This document shows positions 1 to 8,884 of a DNA stretch of 64,000 nucleotides, piece after piece. Numbering within the stretch: position 1 is the first letter of the stretch; every line of letters begins with the position of its first letter. The position numbers and the translations under genes were made by a program. The notes under the pieces were generated by a model. That model had not been told where the DNA came from, made no database searches, and saw only the letters and a list, made by a program, of their open reading frames with translations. Origin of the DNA: Rhodococcus triatomae BKS 15-14 (GTDB taxonomy: Bacteria > Actinomycetota > Actinomycetes > Mycobacteriales > Mycobacteriaceae); assembly GCA_000341795.1 (NCBI GenBank), contig AODO01000032.1:1-64000 (forward strand), in the 5' to 3' direction.

Positions 1-79
1 GCCATCGCCGCCTAGGGTTCTAGTTCGACGGTCCAACTATCGGGGACCAGTGCAGTGCCGGTCTGACCGGGCAAGGGTT

Positions 80-101
80 CCCCTCACCCGAAAGGGAGGG
101 G
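80..101 (-). terminator. Hairpin after L,D-transpeptidase gene
   Basis: CCCCT and CCC pair with GGG and AGGGG around a GAAA loop, with a two-base bulge. It lies immediately beyond the stop codon of the leftward transpeptidase gene. There is no clear T-tract, as is usual in high-GC actinobacteria. Confidence 0.5.
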
Positions 102-103
102 TG

Positions 104-1408
104 TCAGCGGGTGGGGAGAGCCGCGGGCACCGCAGTGCCGGTGGTCACGCCGGTCCCCGTCGCGCTGCTTCCCGCAGCGCCGGCCGAGGCGGTGTCGGTC
201 CCGCCGGGCAGCGCCGACAGCGACTGCCACGTCGACCAGTCGATCGCCCAGTCGTAGATGTCGCCGTCGGCGGCGGACAGGTCGATTCGGGTGCCGGTGA
301 CCTCGACGGGGTCGCCGTACATCGCCGTCCCGAAGTACTCCTCCGCATCGGACAGCGACAGGTTGATGCACCCGTTGGTGACGTTCGCCGACCCCTGCAC
401 GCCCGTGGTGGCCGGGTTGGCGTGGATGAACTCACCGTTGTTCGAGATCCGCACCGCCCAGCGCTCGCGGACGTTCTCGTAGTACGGAGGGTTCGACATC
501 AGGAAGTCCTCGTGCTTCTCGGTGACGACGTGGACGCCGCTGCGGGTGACGTTGCGGTCCTCGTTGCCCTCGCCGTAGCTGACCGGGATGTCCATGATCG
601 TGGCACCGTCGCGGATCACCTGCATCCGGTGGCTGGTGGCGTCGGCCTTGACGATCTGGCTGCGCCCGACCGTGAAGTCGAGGGTGAAGTCGGACTCGCC
701 GTACGCGCCGTCGCCGTAGTCGACGCCGTACAGGTTCCCGGCGACGTGCACAGCCGTCCCCGGTGTCCAGTAGTCCCTCGGCCGCCAGTGCACGCGGGAT
801 CCGCCGTCGTCGGGCAGCCACGCCCACGACCCGACGGTCTGCGGGGTGGTGGTGACGGTCAGGGCCTTCTCGACCGCCGCCTTGTCGGCGACGGGCGCGT
901 CGAACTTGAGGATGATCGGTGCGGCGATGCCGACCTCCTGACCGTCGGCGATGTAGGTGGTGACCGAGGTGACGGAGTCCGGGTCGACGGTGGTGAACGC
1001 GCCTTCGACGGGCGTGCTGTCACCGGACGCTCCGATCGCGGTCCCGGACCACGTGTAGGTGGCGCCGTAGCCGAGCGGCTCGGTAACCGTGTAGCTACGC
1101 CGATCCGGCGACAATGCGCCCTGCACGGCCCTTCCCGACTCGCTGGTGAGCGCGACGTCCTGGAGGGTGCCGCCCGACGCGGTCACACTGACGGGCGCGG
1201 TGGGCGAAATGTCCGTGGCTCCGGCGCCGGGGTCCTGCGTGACCGAGACGCCGGAATCCCGCTCGGGCTGCGCGACCGGCGTCGCGGTCCCGCCCGTGGA
1301 GCAGCCCGCGATCAGCGCGATCAGCGCAGTCAACAGCGCGGCGAGTGCGAGCACCGACCGTCCGCGCGTCCTGTTTGTCCGTTTACCCTGTACAGCCACG
1401 GACTCCAC
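104..1408 (-). CDS. L,D-transpeptidase lipoprotein (LdtMt5/LprQ-like)
   Basis: Predicted to form 3-3 peptidoglycan cross-links outside the membrane. The 434-aa product has a basic N-terminus, a hydrophobic segment and a lipobox ending at Cys36. Two Ig-like domains (about 55-250) and a YkuD catalytic domain (about 255-375) follow, then a low-complexity Ser/Thr/Ala tail. The catalytic region has His329, about 14 intervening residues, then Thr344-Asn345-Gly346-Cys347-Ile348-Asn349. The usual motif has His before Gly-Cys; here it is Asn. Lying downstream of murB matches Rv0482-Rv0483 (lprQ, LdtMt5), so orthology to that divergent class is likely. Cys347 is kept, so activity is still expected. Confidence 0.9.
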   Translation of the reverse strand: MESVAVQGKRTNRTRGRSVLALAALLTALIALIAGCSTGGTATPVAQPERDSGVSVTQDPGAGATDISPTAPVSVTASGGTLQDVALTSESGRAVQGALSPDRRSYTVTEPLGYGATYTWSGTAIGASGDSTPVEGAFTTVDPDSVTSVTTYIADGQEVGIAAPIILKFDAPVADKAAVEKALTVTTTPQTVGSWAWLPDDGGSRVHWRPRDYWTPGTAVHVAGNLYGVDYGDGAYGESDFTLDFTVGRSQIVKADATSHRMQVIRDGATIMDIPVSYGEGNEDRNVTRSGVHVVTEKHEDFLMSNPPYYENVRERWAVRISNNGEFIHANPATTGVQGSANVTNGCINLSLSDAEEYFGTAMYGDPVEVTGTRIDLSAADGDIYDWAIDWSTWQSLSALPGGTDTASAGAAGSSATGTGVTTGTAVPAALPTR

Positions 1409-1468
1409 GGTACCGACGCCGCACGTGTGCTCGGCGTCACAAGCTGGGGATACCCCGGCTCACAGACC

Positions 1469-2554
1469 TCAGACGGCGCAGCCGACCGTCACCGGCTCCG
1501 GTTCGAGACGCACCCCGAACACGTCCTGGACCCCGGCCCGCACCTCCCGCGCGAGTGCCAGCACATCTCCCGCGACCGCGGAACCGCGGTTCGTCAACGC
1601 CAGCGTGTGCTTCGTCGACAACCGGGCCGCCGACCCCGGACCGGGGTGGCCCTTCGCGAATCCCGCACGCTCGATCAGCCAGCCCGCCGACAGCTTCGTG
1701 CCGCCGTCCGCGGGGAACCGGGGCACGGGAACATCGCCCACCCGCGCCGAGATCGCGGCCAGCACCTCGGCAAGCCGGTCGTCCGGCACCACCGGATTGG
1801 TGAAGAAGGAGCCCGCACTCCAGGTGTCGTGGTCGGTGTCGTCGAGCACCATGCCCTTGCCTGCGCGCAGCCGCAGGACCGTCTCGCGCACCTGCGCCGC
1901 GGGTCGCCGTTCCCCTTCCGCCGCGCCGAGCGCGGAGGCGAGCTCGCGATACCGCAGCGGCGCGCTCAGTCCGTCCTCGGTCGCGTCGAACTCGACGGCC
2001 AGGACGACGGCGGTGTCCGTGTGTTTGAGCGTGCTGGTGCGGTATCCGAGGCCGAGTTCGTCGGGCCGCACCCAGAGAACCTCACCGGACGCGCGATCGA
2101 GCAGCTGCACCCGGCGTAGCAGCGACGCGACCTCGACGCCGTACGCACCGACGTTCTGCACCGGGGTCGCACCTGCGGATCCCGGGATCCCCGACAGGCA
2201 TTCGAGGCCGCCGAGCCCGGCCGCCACGGACCGCGCGACCACCTCGTCCCAGACTGCACCCGCCTCCGCGGTGACGACCGAGCCGTCGATCCGGATCGTG
2301 TCGTTCGCGACCCGGACGACGACGGCGTCCACGCCGGCGTCGTCGACGAGCAGGTTGGAACCTCCCCCGAGGATCAGCAGCGGCACGTCAGCCGCATCGA
2401 GGGCGCGAACGACCGAGACGAGGGTGTCCGTGGAACGGCACGTCAGCAGGGCATGGGCCGGGCCCCCGACACGCAATGTCGTCAGCCGCGACATCGGCGC
2501 GTCCACGTCCAGTTCGGCGCCGTACTCGGCCGCCACGTCCTTCGCTACCCGCAC
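1469..2554 (-). CDS. murB: UDP-N-acetylenolpyruvoylglucosamine reductase MurB
   Basis: Reduces UDP-GlcNAc-enolpyruvate to UDP-MurNAc with NADPH and FAD in the cytoplasm, an early peptidoglycan step. The FAD-binding motif GGSNLLV, the segment [20 protein letters not shown] and the Ser-containing [10 protein letters not shown] are all visible. The frame stays open to an ATG at 2593, but that would overlap the divergent DUF2505 gene. GTG at 2554 (about 361 aa) is taken as the start, and GTG at 2536 is also possible. No good ribosome site precedes either, so the exact start is uncertain. The function is not in doubt. Confidence 0.93.
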   Translation of the reverse strand: MRVAKDVAAEYGAELDVDAPMSRLTTLRVGGPAHALLTCRSTDTLVSVVRALDAADVPLLILGGGSNLLVDDAGVDAVVVRVANDTIRIDGSVVTAEAGAVWDEVVARSVAAGLGGLECLSGIPGSAGATPVQNVGAYGVEVASLLRRVQLLDRASGEVLWVRPDELGLGYRTSTLKHTDTAVVLAVEFDATEDGLSAPLRYRELASALGAAEGERRPAAQVRETVLRLRAGKGMVLDDTDHDTWSAGSFFTNPVVPDDRLAEVLAAISARVGDVPVPRFPADGGTKLSAGWLIERAGFAKGHPGPGSAARLSTKHTLALTNRGSAVAGDVLALAREVRAGVQDVFGVRLEPEPVTVGCAV

Positions 2555-2566
2555 GAGATCACACGG

Positions 2567-2572
2567 TAGCGT
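2567..2572 (+). promoter_or_regulatory. -10 element, leaderless DUF2505 copy 1
   Basis: TAGCGT lies 7 nt before the ATG at 2580 and no ribosome site is present. This is the TANNNT spacing of actinobacterial leaderless genes. The same arrangement precedes the next two paralogues. Confidence 0.5.
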
Positions 2573-2579
2573 GCCGAAC

Positions 2580-3083
2580 ATGGCACGCCGCATCCCGCAT
2601 TCGGTCAGTTATCCACAGCCGGTCACCAGCGTGCACGCGGCACTGACCGACGAACGGTACTGGCGTGAGCGGATCGCCGAGGTCGGTGGCGACGACGCCC
2701 GCCTCGACAAGCTCGAGATCGGCGACGGCACGGTGTCGGTCGAGATGGAGCAGGCGATCCCCGCCGAGCACCTGCCGTCGATCGTGACCAAGATCCGGCC
2801 GGGTGACCTGCAGATCGTCCGCACCGAGGCGTGGGGCCCGCTGGACGGCCAGCGAGCCACCGGCACCGTCACCGCACGGGTGACCGGGATGCCGGGCGAG
2901 CTGACCGGCACGGTGACCCTGTCCGCGTCGGGAACCGGGTCGACCGTCGAACTGGACGGCCGGGTACAGGTCTCGATGCCGCTGATCGGCGGGCGGATCG
3001 AGGCCGTCATCGCCGACCGGATCACGGAGATCCTCGATCACGAGGACGAGTTCACCGCTCGCTGGCTCGGCAACGATGCGTGA
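2580..3083 (+). CDS. DUF2505 (SRPBCC-like) protein, copy 1
   Basis: A 167-aa cytoplasmic protein without signal or membrane segment, matching DUF2505, whose fold resembles START/SRPBCC lipid- or ligand-binding cups. It shares with copies 2 and 3 the N-terminal basic segment, the [15 protein letters not shown] region and a C-terminal segment with [17 protein letters not shown]. It is divergent from murB and corresponds by position to Rv0481c. The ATG at 2580 fits the leaderless hexamer at 2567. The ligand and role are unknown. Confidence 0.85.
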   Translation: MARRIPHSVSYPQPVTSVHAALTDERYWRERIAEVGGDDARLDKLEIGDGTVSVEMEQAIPAEHLPSIVTKIRPGDLQIVRTEAWGPLDGQRATGTVTARVTGMPGELTGTVTLSASGTGSTVELDGRVQVSMPLIGGRIEAVIADRITEILDHEDEFTARWLGNDA

Positions 3084-3096
3084 CGGCGCGAACATG

Positions 3097-3102
3097 TAAT
3101 CT
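3097..3102 (+). promoter_or_regulatory. -10 element, leaderless DUF2505 copy 2
   Basis: TAATCT ends 8 nt before the ATG at 3111, only 13 nt after the stop of copy 1. Its position mirrors the hexamers before copies 1 and 3. Confidence 0.5.
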
Positions 3103-3110
3103 GCCCCACT

Positions 3111-3617
3111 ATGTCACGCCGAATCGAACTCACCCTGACCTACAACGCACCTGCGGCGGCCGTTCACAGTGCGCTGACCAACCGCGACTTCTGGCTGCAC
3201 CGCATCGAGAAGAGCGCCGACAACGGAGTCGTCCTCGACCGTCTCGACGGCGGCGACGGCACCGTCGACGTCGCGATCAGCCAGACCCTCGACAAGAACG
3301 CTCTGCCCGGGATGGTGTCCAAGGCCGTCAAGGGCGATCTCGTGCTCACCCGCGGCGAAGCGTGGGGTCCGTTCGAGAACGGCAGGGCCACCGGCACCTT
3401 CACCGTCTCGACCACCGGTCTGCCGATCACCGCCAAGGGCTCTGCCGTGCTCGCGGACGCCGGCGACCAGTCGACGCTGACGCTCGAGGGCGAGGTCGAG
3501 GTCGCGATCAAGCTGATCGGCGGCGCGATCGAGGGCATGGTCGCGGACCAGGTCATCGGCCCCCTCCTGCAGCGCGACCAGACGGCGACCGAGGAGTGGG
3601 TCGCGGCGAACGCCTGA
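3111..3617 (+). CDS. DUF2505 (SRPBCC-like) protein, copy 2
   Basis: A 168-aa paralogue of the flanking DUF2505 proteins. Shared landmarks include NRDFWLHRIEK near residue 25, GEAWGPFENGRATGTF near residue 82 and LEGEVEVAIKLIGGAIE near residue 125. It starts 27 nt after copy 1 and has its own TAATCT hexamer, so it may be transcribed separately. No catalytic residues are recognisable. Binding of a hydrophobic ligand is inferred only from the fold family. Confidence 0.85.
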   Translation: MSRRIELTLTYNAPAAAVHSALTNRDFWLHRIEKSADNGVVLDRLDGGDGTVDVAISQTLDKNALPGMVSKAVKGDLVLTRGEAWGPFENGRATGTFTVSTTGLPITAKGSAVLADAGDQSTLTLEGEVEVAIKLIGGAIEGMVADQVIGPLLQRDQTATEEWVAANA

Positions 3618-3688
3618 TCGCCCCGTCCGACCCCGTTCCCGCAGGCGCAACCTGCCTCCAGCGTTGTGGTCGATGCGTGCCGAGCCGG

Positions 3689-3694
3689 TAACCT
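3689..3694 (+). promoter_or_regulatory. -10 element, leaderless DUF2505 copy 3
   Basis: TAACCT is followed by 7 nt and then the ATG at 3702. The hexamer, spacer (gccgttc versus gccgaac) and first codons closely resemble those of copy 1. Confidence 0.5.
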
Positions 3695-3701
3695 GCCGTT
3701 C

Positions 3702-4202
3702 ATGGCTCGCCGCATCGACTACTCCGCTCGCTACACCCACTCGACGGCGGAGGTGTACGCCGCGCTGTCCAACCGGGACTACTGGGAGGCGCGGATGATC
3801 GAGCTTCGGAAGTTCTCGGACAACGAGGTCGAGTCCTTCGAGGTGACGGACGACGGCATCGACCTGGTCTTCAATCACCTCATTCCCCGCAGCGCACTGC
3901 CCGACGCCGCCCAGTCCGTGATGAAGAAGGACATGGTCATCACGCGCCGCGAGCGCTACAGCGCCTTCGGAGAAACCGTCACCGGCACGTACAGCGCCTC
4001 CATCCCCGCAGGACCGGGCAGCCTGACCGGCACGATGTCGCTGTTCGCGACCGATACGGGGTCGACGTTGCGGACGTCCTCGGAGGCGAAGGTGTTCATC
4101 CCGTTCATCGGCGGCAAGCTCGAGCAGATGATGCTGGTCAACGTCGTCGATCTCCTGCGTACCGAGGCCCGGGTCACCGCGGACTGGCTCGCGGAGCAGT
4201 AG
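3702..4202 (+). CDS. DUF2505 (SRPBCC-like) protein, copy 3
   Basis: A 166-aa third tandem DUF2505 paralogue, more diverged than the other two (ALSNRDYWEARMIELRK, then SSEAKVFIPFIGGKLEQ). ATG 3702 is preferred over an upstream in-frame ATG at 3666 because MARRIDYS aligns with the start of copy 1 and a leaderless hexamer sits 7 nt upstream. No partner enzyme is adjacent. Function unknown. Confidence 0.83.
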   Translation: MARRIDYSARYTHSTAEVYAALSNRDYWEARMIELRKFSDNEVESFEVTDDGIDLVFNHLIPRSALPDAAQSVMKKDMVITRRERYSAFGETVTGTYSASIPAGPGSLTGTMSLFATDTGSTLRTSSEAKVFIPFIGGKLEQMMLVNVVDLLRTEARVTADWLAEQ

Positions 4203-4239
4203 CACCGGCCGGGACCCCTCCCCCGGAGTGAATCCAGCA

Positions 4240-5025
4240 ATGAACCGCGCGGTAAGGCCCGACGGAGTCATCACTCGCGGCACCACGGGAATCAACCGGC
4301 TGCGCCGCAGCGACCGCTGGCTGATGCACCGCCCACAGGTCGTCGACCTGCTCCGCTCGGCTCCCGATCCGTTGGTCGTCGACCTCGGTTACGGCGCCCG
4401 CCCCGACACCACGTTCGAGTTGGCGGCCCGACTGCGCACCGTGCGCCCGGAGCTACGAGTGGTCGGCCTCGAGATCGACCCCGGCCGTGTCGTGCCGGGC
4501 CGCGACGGGGTCAGTTTCGCCCGCGGCGGATTCGAGCTCGCGGGGCTGCGCCCGGTTCTGGTGCGGGCGTTCAACGTGCTGCGCCAGTATCCCGAGGACG
4601 CGGTCGACGGGGCCTGGGCGAAGATCCGGTCGTCACTGGCACCGGGCGGACTGTTCGTCGACGGCACCTGCGACGAACTCGGTCGCCGCTGCGCGTGGGT
4701 GCTCGTCGATCATCTGGGGCCACGGTCGCTGACCCTGGCGTGGGACCCGTTCGACGTGGACCGCCCCGGCGACGTGGCCGAGCGCCTGCCGAAGGCACTG
4801 ATCCACCGCAACGTGCCCGGTGAGGGTGTGCACGACCTGCTGCGCGCCGCGGACCGGGCGTGGGCGACCGCGGCCCCGCACGCGGCGTTCGGGCCGCGGG
4901 TGCGGTGGCGGGCGACCCTGGACCTGCTGCGAGCCGAGGGGCTTCCGGTCGAGGTGCCGCGACGTCGGCTGCGGGACAACGTGCTGACCGTGCCCTGGTC
5001 GCTGGTCGCGCCGCGTGCCGACTGA
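4240..5025 (+). CDS. Class I SAM-dependent methyltransferase-like protein
   Basis: A 261-aa cytoplasmic protein. The segment VVDLGYGARPDTTFELA (about residues 50-66) is a SAM-binding motif I in a Rossmann-type methyltransferase, followed by VVGLEID, the acidic end of strand 2. The substrate cannot be read from the sequence. ATG 4240 is chosen because GGAGTGA lies about 9 nt upstream; the GTG at 4228 has no room for a ribosome site. It follows DUF2505 copy 3 by 37 bp, so co-transcription is possible. Confidence 0.75.
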   Translation: MNRAVRPDGVITRGTTGINRLRRSDRWLMHRPQVVDLLRSAPDPLVVDLGYGARPDTTFELAARLRTVRPELRVVGLEIDPGRVVPGRDGVSFARGGFELAGLRPVLVRAFNVLRQYPEDAVDGAWAKIRSSLAPGGLFVDGTCDELGRRCAWVLVDHLGPRSLTLAWDPFDVDRPGDVAERLPKALIHRNVPGEGVHDLLRAADRAWATAAPHAAFGPRVRWRATLDLLRAEGLPVEVPRRRLRDNVLTVPWSLVAPRAD

Positions 5026-5096
5026 CGGGCCGGCCGCAGACGATGTCGCGTGGTGCCCGACGCACGTCCCGGCGGGCGGCGCAGGTGCGTGCCGTG

Positions 5097-5690
5097 TCAG
5101 GCCCAGGCCGAGAGCGCTCGGCGCAGCCTCTGCCGGACCCGCGGCGTACTGCCCTCGGAACCGGCCTCGACCTCCGCGCGTCCGAGCCGCCCGATCGCGA
5201 GGCCGTCGCCGACGACCTCGTCGAGCACCCACTGGGACACACCGCCCTCGGCCAGGTCGAGGACGGTGCGCAGCGGGGTGGTGATCCGGAACGCGCCGGT
5301 GTGCTCGGTGTCGCCGAGGTCGAGGTCGTTGTGGTGTACCGCGACACGGTCGAGGCGCAGGTGCGCCTCCTCGCCCGCGGTGACGTGCAGGAAGCTCGGA
5401 TGCAGGTGACCGAGCCCGTGGAGTTCGGCGGCGCTCTGGTGCGATACGACGGCCCCGTTGAGGCGGACGCAGCAGCGCGCCACCTCGTCGAGGTCGCTCG
5501 ACCGCCACGGGGCGAGCCGGAACAGGCCGGGGTCGGGTTGGGACCAGCTGCCGGAGACGACGGCGTCCGCCATCTCCTCGGCCGAGTATCCGCAGGACCG
5601 CGCCTGACCGGCGGTGAAGTAGCCGTCCTGCGCACCGGCGCGCTCGCGGAGTGCGCGCTCACGTAGCTCGGTTTCGCGGATCTCGTCCAT
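5097..5690 (-). CDS. AbiEi-like antitoxin-domain protein (orphan)
   Basis: A 197-aa protein with an N-terminal winged-helix of the type IV AbiEi antitoxin domain (DGYFTAGQARSCGYS..., about 21-70) and a linker region resembling transcriptional regulators of that group (VVSHQSAAELHGLG). No AbiEii nucleotidyltransferase toxin is encoded next to it, so it is a solitary member. The start ATG is preceded by TAGTCT 6 nt away on this strand, again suggesting a leaderless mRNA. A regulatory role is plausible; toxin-antitoxin function is not shown. Confidence 0.7.
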   Translation of the reverse strand: MDEIRETELRERALRERAGAQDGYFTAGQARSCGYSAEEMADAVVSGSWSQPDPGLFRLAPWRSSDLDEVARCCVRLNGAVVSHQSAAELHGLGHLHPSFLHVTAGEEAHLRLDRVAVHHNDLDLGDTEHTGAFRITTPLRTVLDLAEGGVSQWVLDEVVGDGLAIGRLGRAEVEAGSEGSTPRVRQRLRRALSAWA

Positions 5691-5811
5691 TCCGACAGAC
5701 TACGGGCAACCTGTGTCCCAAGTCACATATGTGTCCGCGTGGCGAATTCCACACACTTTCATCGGGGTGGTTCTCAGAACCGACTCAGGAATCTGCGGAA
5801 GAATCCGTGCA

Positions 5812-6582
5812 ATGGCTTCCACCACTTCCGCCCCCACCGCGAGCGCGCGACCGAAGCGCAGCCGCGCCCTGGTCATCGTCGTGGTCGTGATCGTCGCCCT
5901 CGCCGCCGTGCTGATCGGCGGCGAGCTCTACGTCCGCAACAACGTCAAGCAGTGCATGGCGGACCAGTTCGAAAGTCAGCTCGGTTCCCAGGTCGACGTC
6001 GGGCTCAGCGCGAAGCCGGTGCTGCTGCAGGCAATCGACAAGAAGGTCCCGCACATCACCATCGACAGCGACGACTCCAGCTTCGGACCCGCGAAGGACA
6101 TGAACGTCCACGCGCGCGTCAACGACATCGACCTCACCAGCAGCGACACGTCCGGCGGCACGATCGGCAGCTCCACCGCCGACATCGACTGGTCGTCCGA
6201 GGGAATCGCCGCCACCATCGCGGCCCAGCCGTTCGGCACCCTCGTCACCGGAGTGACCACGGATCCGACCGCGGGCACCATCTCGTTCGCGGTCCTCGGC
6301 AATCTCGCCGAGCTGACGGTCCAGCCGACGATCTCGGACGGCGTCGTGAACGTGGAGACGATCGGGGCGGAACTCTTCGGACTCGGGCTGCCCACCGACC
6401 TCGTCAGCGGCATCGTCGACATCCTGACCAGCAGCCTGCAGACGTTCCCCCTCGGCATGACCGCGCAGTCGGTGACGGTCACCGACACCGGCCTCCAGCT
6501 GTCGCTGGCCGGTGGCGAGTTCACCCTGCCCGCGCCCGACCAGGACGCGCAGCCGGTCGAGGGCTGCTCGGTCCTGATGTAG
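5812..6582 (+). CDS. LmeA-family (DUF2993) membrane-anchored protein
   Basis: A 256-aa protein with one transmembrane anchor (about residues 18-38, preceded by RPKRSR) and an extracytoplasmic DUF2993 domain. Family members bind phospholipid or take part in mannosylated glycolipid biology (LmeA in mycobacteria). Cys residues occur near the start of the domain (QCMADQ) and at the extreme C-terminus (EGCSVLM), possibly forming a disulfide. ATG 5812 is used because it places the basic residues just before the anchor. The position next to deoC matches Rv0479c. Confidence 0.8.
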   Translation: MASTTSAPTASARPKRSRALVIVVVVIVALAAVLIGGELYVRNNVKQCMADQFESQLGSQVDVGLSAKPVLLQAIDKKVPHITIDSDDSSFGPAKDMNVHARVNDIDLTSSDTSGGTIGSSTADIDWSSEGIAATIAAQPFGTLVTGVTTDPTAGTISFAVLGNLAELTVQPTISDGVVNVETIGAELFGLGLPTDLVSGIVDILTSSLQTFPLGMTAQSVTVTDTGLQLSLAGGEFTLPAPDQDAQPVEGCSVLM

Positions 6583-6585
6583 GAA

Positions 6586-7248
6586 TCAGTCGGGGAACCC
6601 GTCGAGAACCGCGCGGGTCCCCGACAGCCCGAGCCGCGTGGCGCCCGCCTCCAGCATCGCGCGGGCGGCGTCCGCGGTGCGGATGCCGCCACTGGCCTTG
6701 ACCCCGAGGCGGCCGCCGACGGTCTGCGCCATCAGCCGGACCGCCGACGTCGTGGCGCCACCCGCCGGGTGGAACCCGGTGGACGTCTTGACGAAGTTCG
6801 CGCCCGCCCGTTCCGCAGCGAGGCAGCACTCGACGATCGCCTCGTCGCTCAGCGCGGCCGTTTCGAGGATCACCTTCAGCACGGTCGCGTCCGTGAGACC
6901 GCCACGGACGGTCAGGATGTCGGCGAGCACCGCGTTGTAGTCGCCGGCGACTGCGGCACCGACGTCGATCACCATGTCGACCTCGTCCGCGCCCTGCTGC
7001 TCCGCGAGCCGTGCCTCCGATCCCTTGACCAGCGAATGGTGCTTGCCGGACGGGAATCCCGCGACGACGGCGATCTTCCGTCCACCGGCCCGCAGCGGCA
7101 ACATCGACGGGGACACGCAGACCGCGTGGACGCCCAGTTCGTCGGCCTCCGCGATCAGCGCGGCGACGTCGGCGGGGGTCGCCTCGGGCTTGAGAAGGGT
7201 GTGGTCGACCATCGCGGCGACAGCGGCGCGGGTGAGGGTGTCGGGCAT
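6586..7248 (-). CDS. deoC: Deoxyribose-phosphate aldolase DeoC
   Basis: Cleaves 2-deoxyribose-5-phosphate to glyceraldehyde-3-phosphate and acetaldehyde in deoxynucleoside catabolism. The 220-aa TIM-barrel protein has the Schiff-base lysine in FVKTSTGF (Lys154), the activating lysine in GVKASGG (Lys184) and the conserved DHTLLKPEA near the N-terminus. The start [10 protein letters not shown] at 7248 gives the usual family length; longer in-frame extensions run antisense to the neighbouring acetyltransferase. It converges with the LmeA-like gene with a 3-bp gap. The order matches Rv0478-Rv0479c. Confidence 0.95.
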   Translation of the reverse strand: MPDTLTRAAVAAMVDHTLLKPEATPADVAALIAEADELGVHAVCVSPSMLPLRAGGRKIAVVAGFPSGKHHSLVKGSEARLAEQQGADEVDMVIDVGAAVAGDYNAVLADILTVRGGLTDATVLKVILETAALSDEAIVECCLAAERAGANFVKTSTGFHPAGGATTSAVRLMAQTVGGRLGVKASGGIRTADAARAMLEAGATRLGLSGTRAVLDGFPD

Positions 7249-7347
7249 GGGTCGAGCTTGGCACAGGACACCGCCGTCCCGGTGGAGGGGACGGCGGGCG
7301 AACAATCCGGTTGCCGACGTCGCCGCGGTACGTCGACACTGACGGCC

Positions 7348-7872
7348 ATGATGATCCGCCGCGAACGCCCCACCGACGCCGACGCCGTCGCCGACGTGCA
7401 CCGACTCGCCTTCGCGCACGAGACACCACCCGGCGCCGCCGAACCGGTCGAGGTGGCTCTCGTCGCGACGCTGCGCGACTCGGACGCCTGGATTCCCGCC
7501 CTGTCGCTGGTCGCGGAGAACGCGGGAGGCGACGTCGTCGGGCACGTGTGCCTGACCCGGGCGAACATCGGCCCCCACCCGGTCCTGGCACTCGGTCCGA
7601 TCGGGGTGATCCCGGACCGTCAGCAGAGCGGTGTCGGTGCCGCGCTGATGCACGCGGGTCTCGGCGGCGCGGACGCTCTCGGCGAGACGCTCGTCGGCCT
7701 GCTCGGCCACCTCGACTACTACCCCCGCTTCGGCTTCGTTCCCGGCGCCACGCTGGCGATCGACCCCGGAATCCCGGAGTGGGTCAGCCATTTCCAGATA
7801 CGGCCCCTCGACGCGTTCACGCCGGACGTGCAGGGCGAGTTCCGCTATGCGCAACCGTTCTACGAGCTCTGA
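7348..7872 (+). CDS. GNAT-family N-acetyltransferase
   Basis: A 174-aa single-domain acetyltransferase. The acetyl-CoA pyrophosphate-binding loop is [15 protein letters not shown], preceded by the beta-strand [10 protein letters not shown]. The segment [10 protein letters not shown] is typical of the YhbS-type subgroup. It is divergent from deoC with about 100 bp between them. Two adjacent ATG codons (7348, 7351) could serve as start. Substrate unknown. Confidence 0.85.
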   Translation: MMIRRERPTDADAVADVHRLAFAHETPPGAAEPVEVALVATLRDSDAWIPALSLVAENAGGDVVGHVCLTRANIGPHPVLALGPIGVIPDRQQSGVGAALMHAGLGGADALGETLVGLLGHLDYYPRFGFVPGATLAIDPGIPEWVSHFQIRPLDAFTPDVQGEFRYAQPFYEL

Positions 7873-7930
7873 CGGTCGCCACGACGATCGGCGGGACACG
7901 TCACGCGTCCCGCGGGTCTACCCTTACGGA

Positions 7931-8821
7931 ATGAGCGACTCCGCCGACGTGGCGGCACGGCACACAGCGATTCTCACCGGCGACGCCGAGGACCCCGACG
8001 GCACCACCGAGGCCCTCGGCAGGGTCTTCGACGCCGGCGCCCGGGAGTTCGACAGGCTGACGCCGACGTTGTGGGGGCCGGCCGGCCAGGCACTGGCGTT
8101 CCAATTGCGGTTGCGACCCGGCGACACTGTGCTCGACGTGTGCTGCGGTGCGGGCGCGTCGGCGATTCCGGCGGCCGCCGCGGTGGGACCGACGGGCCTC
8201 GTCCACGCCGTCGACGTCGCCGACGAACTGCTCGAACTCGGCAGGGTGGCGGCCTCCGACCGCGCCCTGCGCAACGTCGATTTCGTACGCGCCGACGCGA
8301 CGCGCTGGGAACCGCCGAGCAACGTCCCCCGCGGACGGTACGACGTGCTGTCGTGCTCCTACGGCATCTTCTTCCTGCCGCACCCGAACATGGCGACCGC
8401 CCGGCTGCTCAGGCTGCTGCGCCCGGTCTCGCGGGTGGGCGTGACGGTGTGGCGTCGGGGCGCACTCGACGACGTCACCGGCGCCTACTTCGACGCCGTC
8501 GCCCGGCACGTGCCGGATGCGGCGCGGCCGATCGGTCCGTCCGCGCTCGCCGACTTCGACACCCCGGACGCGCTGCGCGCCTGGCTGTCCCGGTTCGGGG
8601 CGGCGTCCGTCGAGGTCAACGAACTGTCCAACCTGATACCCCTGTCGCCGGAGTTCGCCTGGGACCTGGTGCTCGGCAGCGCGCTCCGGGGTCCTCTGCT
8701 CTCCCTGGCACCGGAGGTCGTGGAGGCGGTGCGGCTCGAGTACCTGTCGCTGCTCACCGAACGGGACGTCGAGGTGGCCGACGCAGGAACACTGGTCGCG
8801 ACCGCCGTCGTGGTGCGGTAG
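7931..8821 (+). CDS. Class I SAM-dependent methyltransferase (UbiE-like)
   Basis: A 296-aa protein whose motif I, VLDVCCGAGASAIPAA (about residues 66-81), and acidic VHAVDVADELLELG identify a UbiE/COQ5-like methyltransferase fold. FVRADATRWEPP corresponds to motif II and YDVLSCSYGIFFLP to motif III. The small-molecule substrate cannot be inferred. ATG 7931 is preceded by TACCCT with 6 nt between, the leaderless pattern. It lies 58 bp after the acetyltransferase. Confidence 0.82.
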   Translation: MSDSADVAARHTAILTGDAEDPDGTTEALGRVFDAGAREFDRLTPTLWGPAGQALAFQLRLRPGDTVLDVCCGAGASAIPAAAAVGPTGLVHAVDVADELLELGRVAASDRALRNVDFVRADATRWEPPSNVPRGRYDVLSCSYGIFFLPHPNMATARLLRLLRPVSRVGVTVWRRGALDDVTGAYFDAVARHVPDAARPIGPSALADFDTPDALRAWLSRFGAASVEVNELSNLIPLSPEFAWDLVLGSALRGPLLSLAPEVVEAVRLEYLSLLTERDVEVADAGTLVATAVVVR

Positions 8822-8884
8822 CGCCCGTCGCCCGATTCACCGGTCCGAGCCGGAGCCGACGACGCACCTGACAGACTGTCGGAC

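Noticed and set aside
50-2119. Long plus-strand open frame across the transpeptidase and murB region
   Set aside because: It is antisense to two clear genes, is arginine- and proline-rich and has no family resemblance; typical of shadow frames at about 69% G+C.
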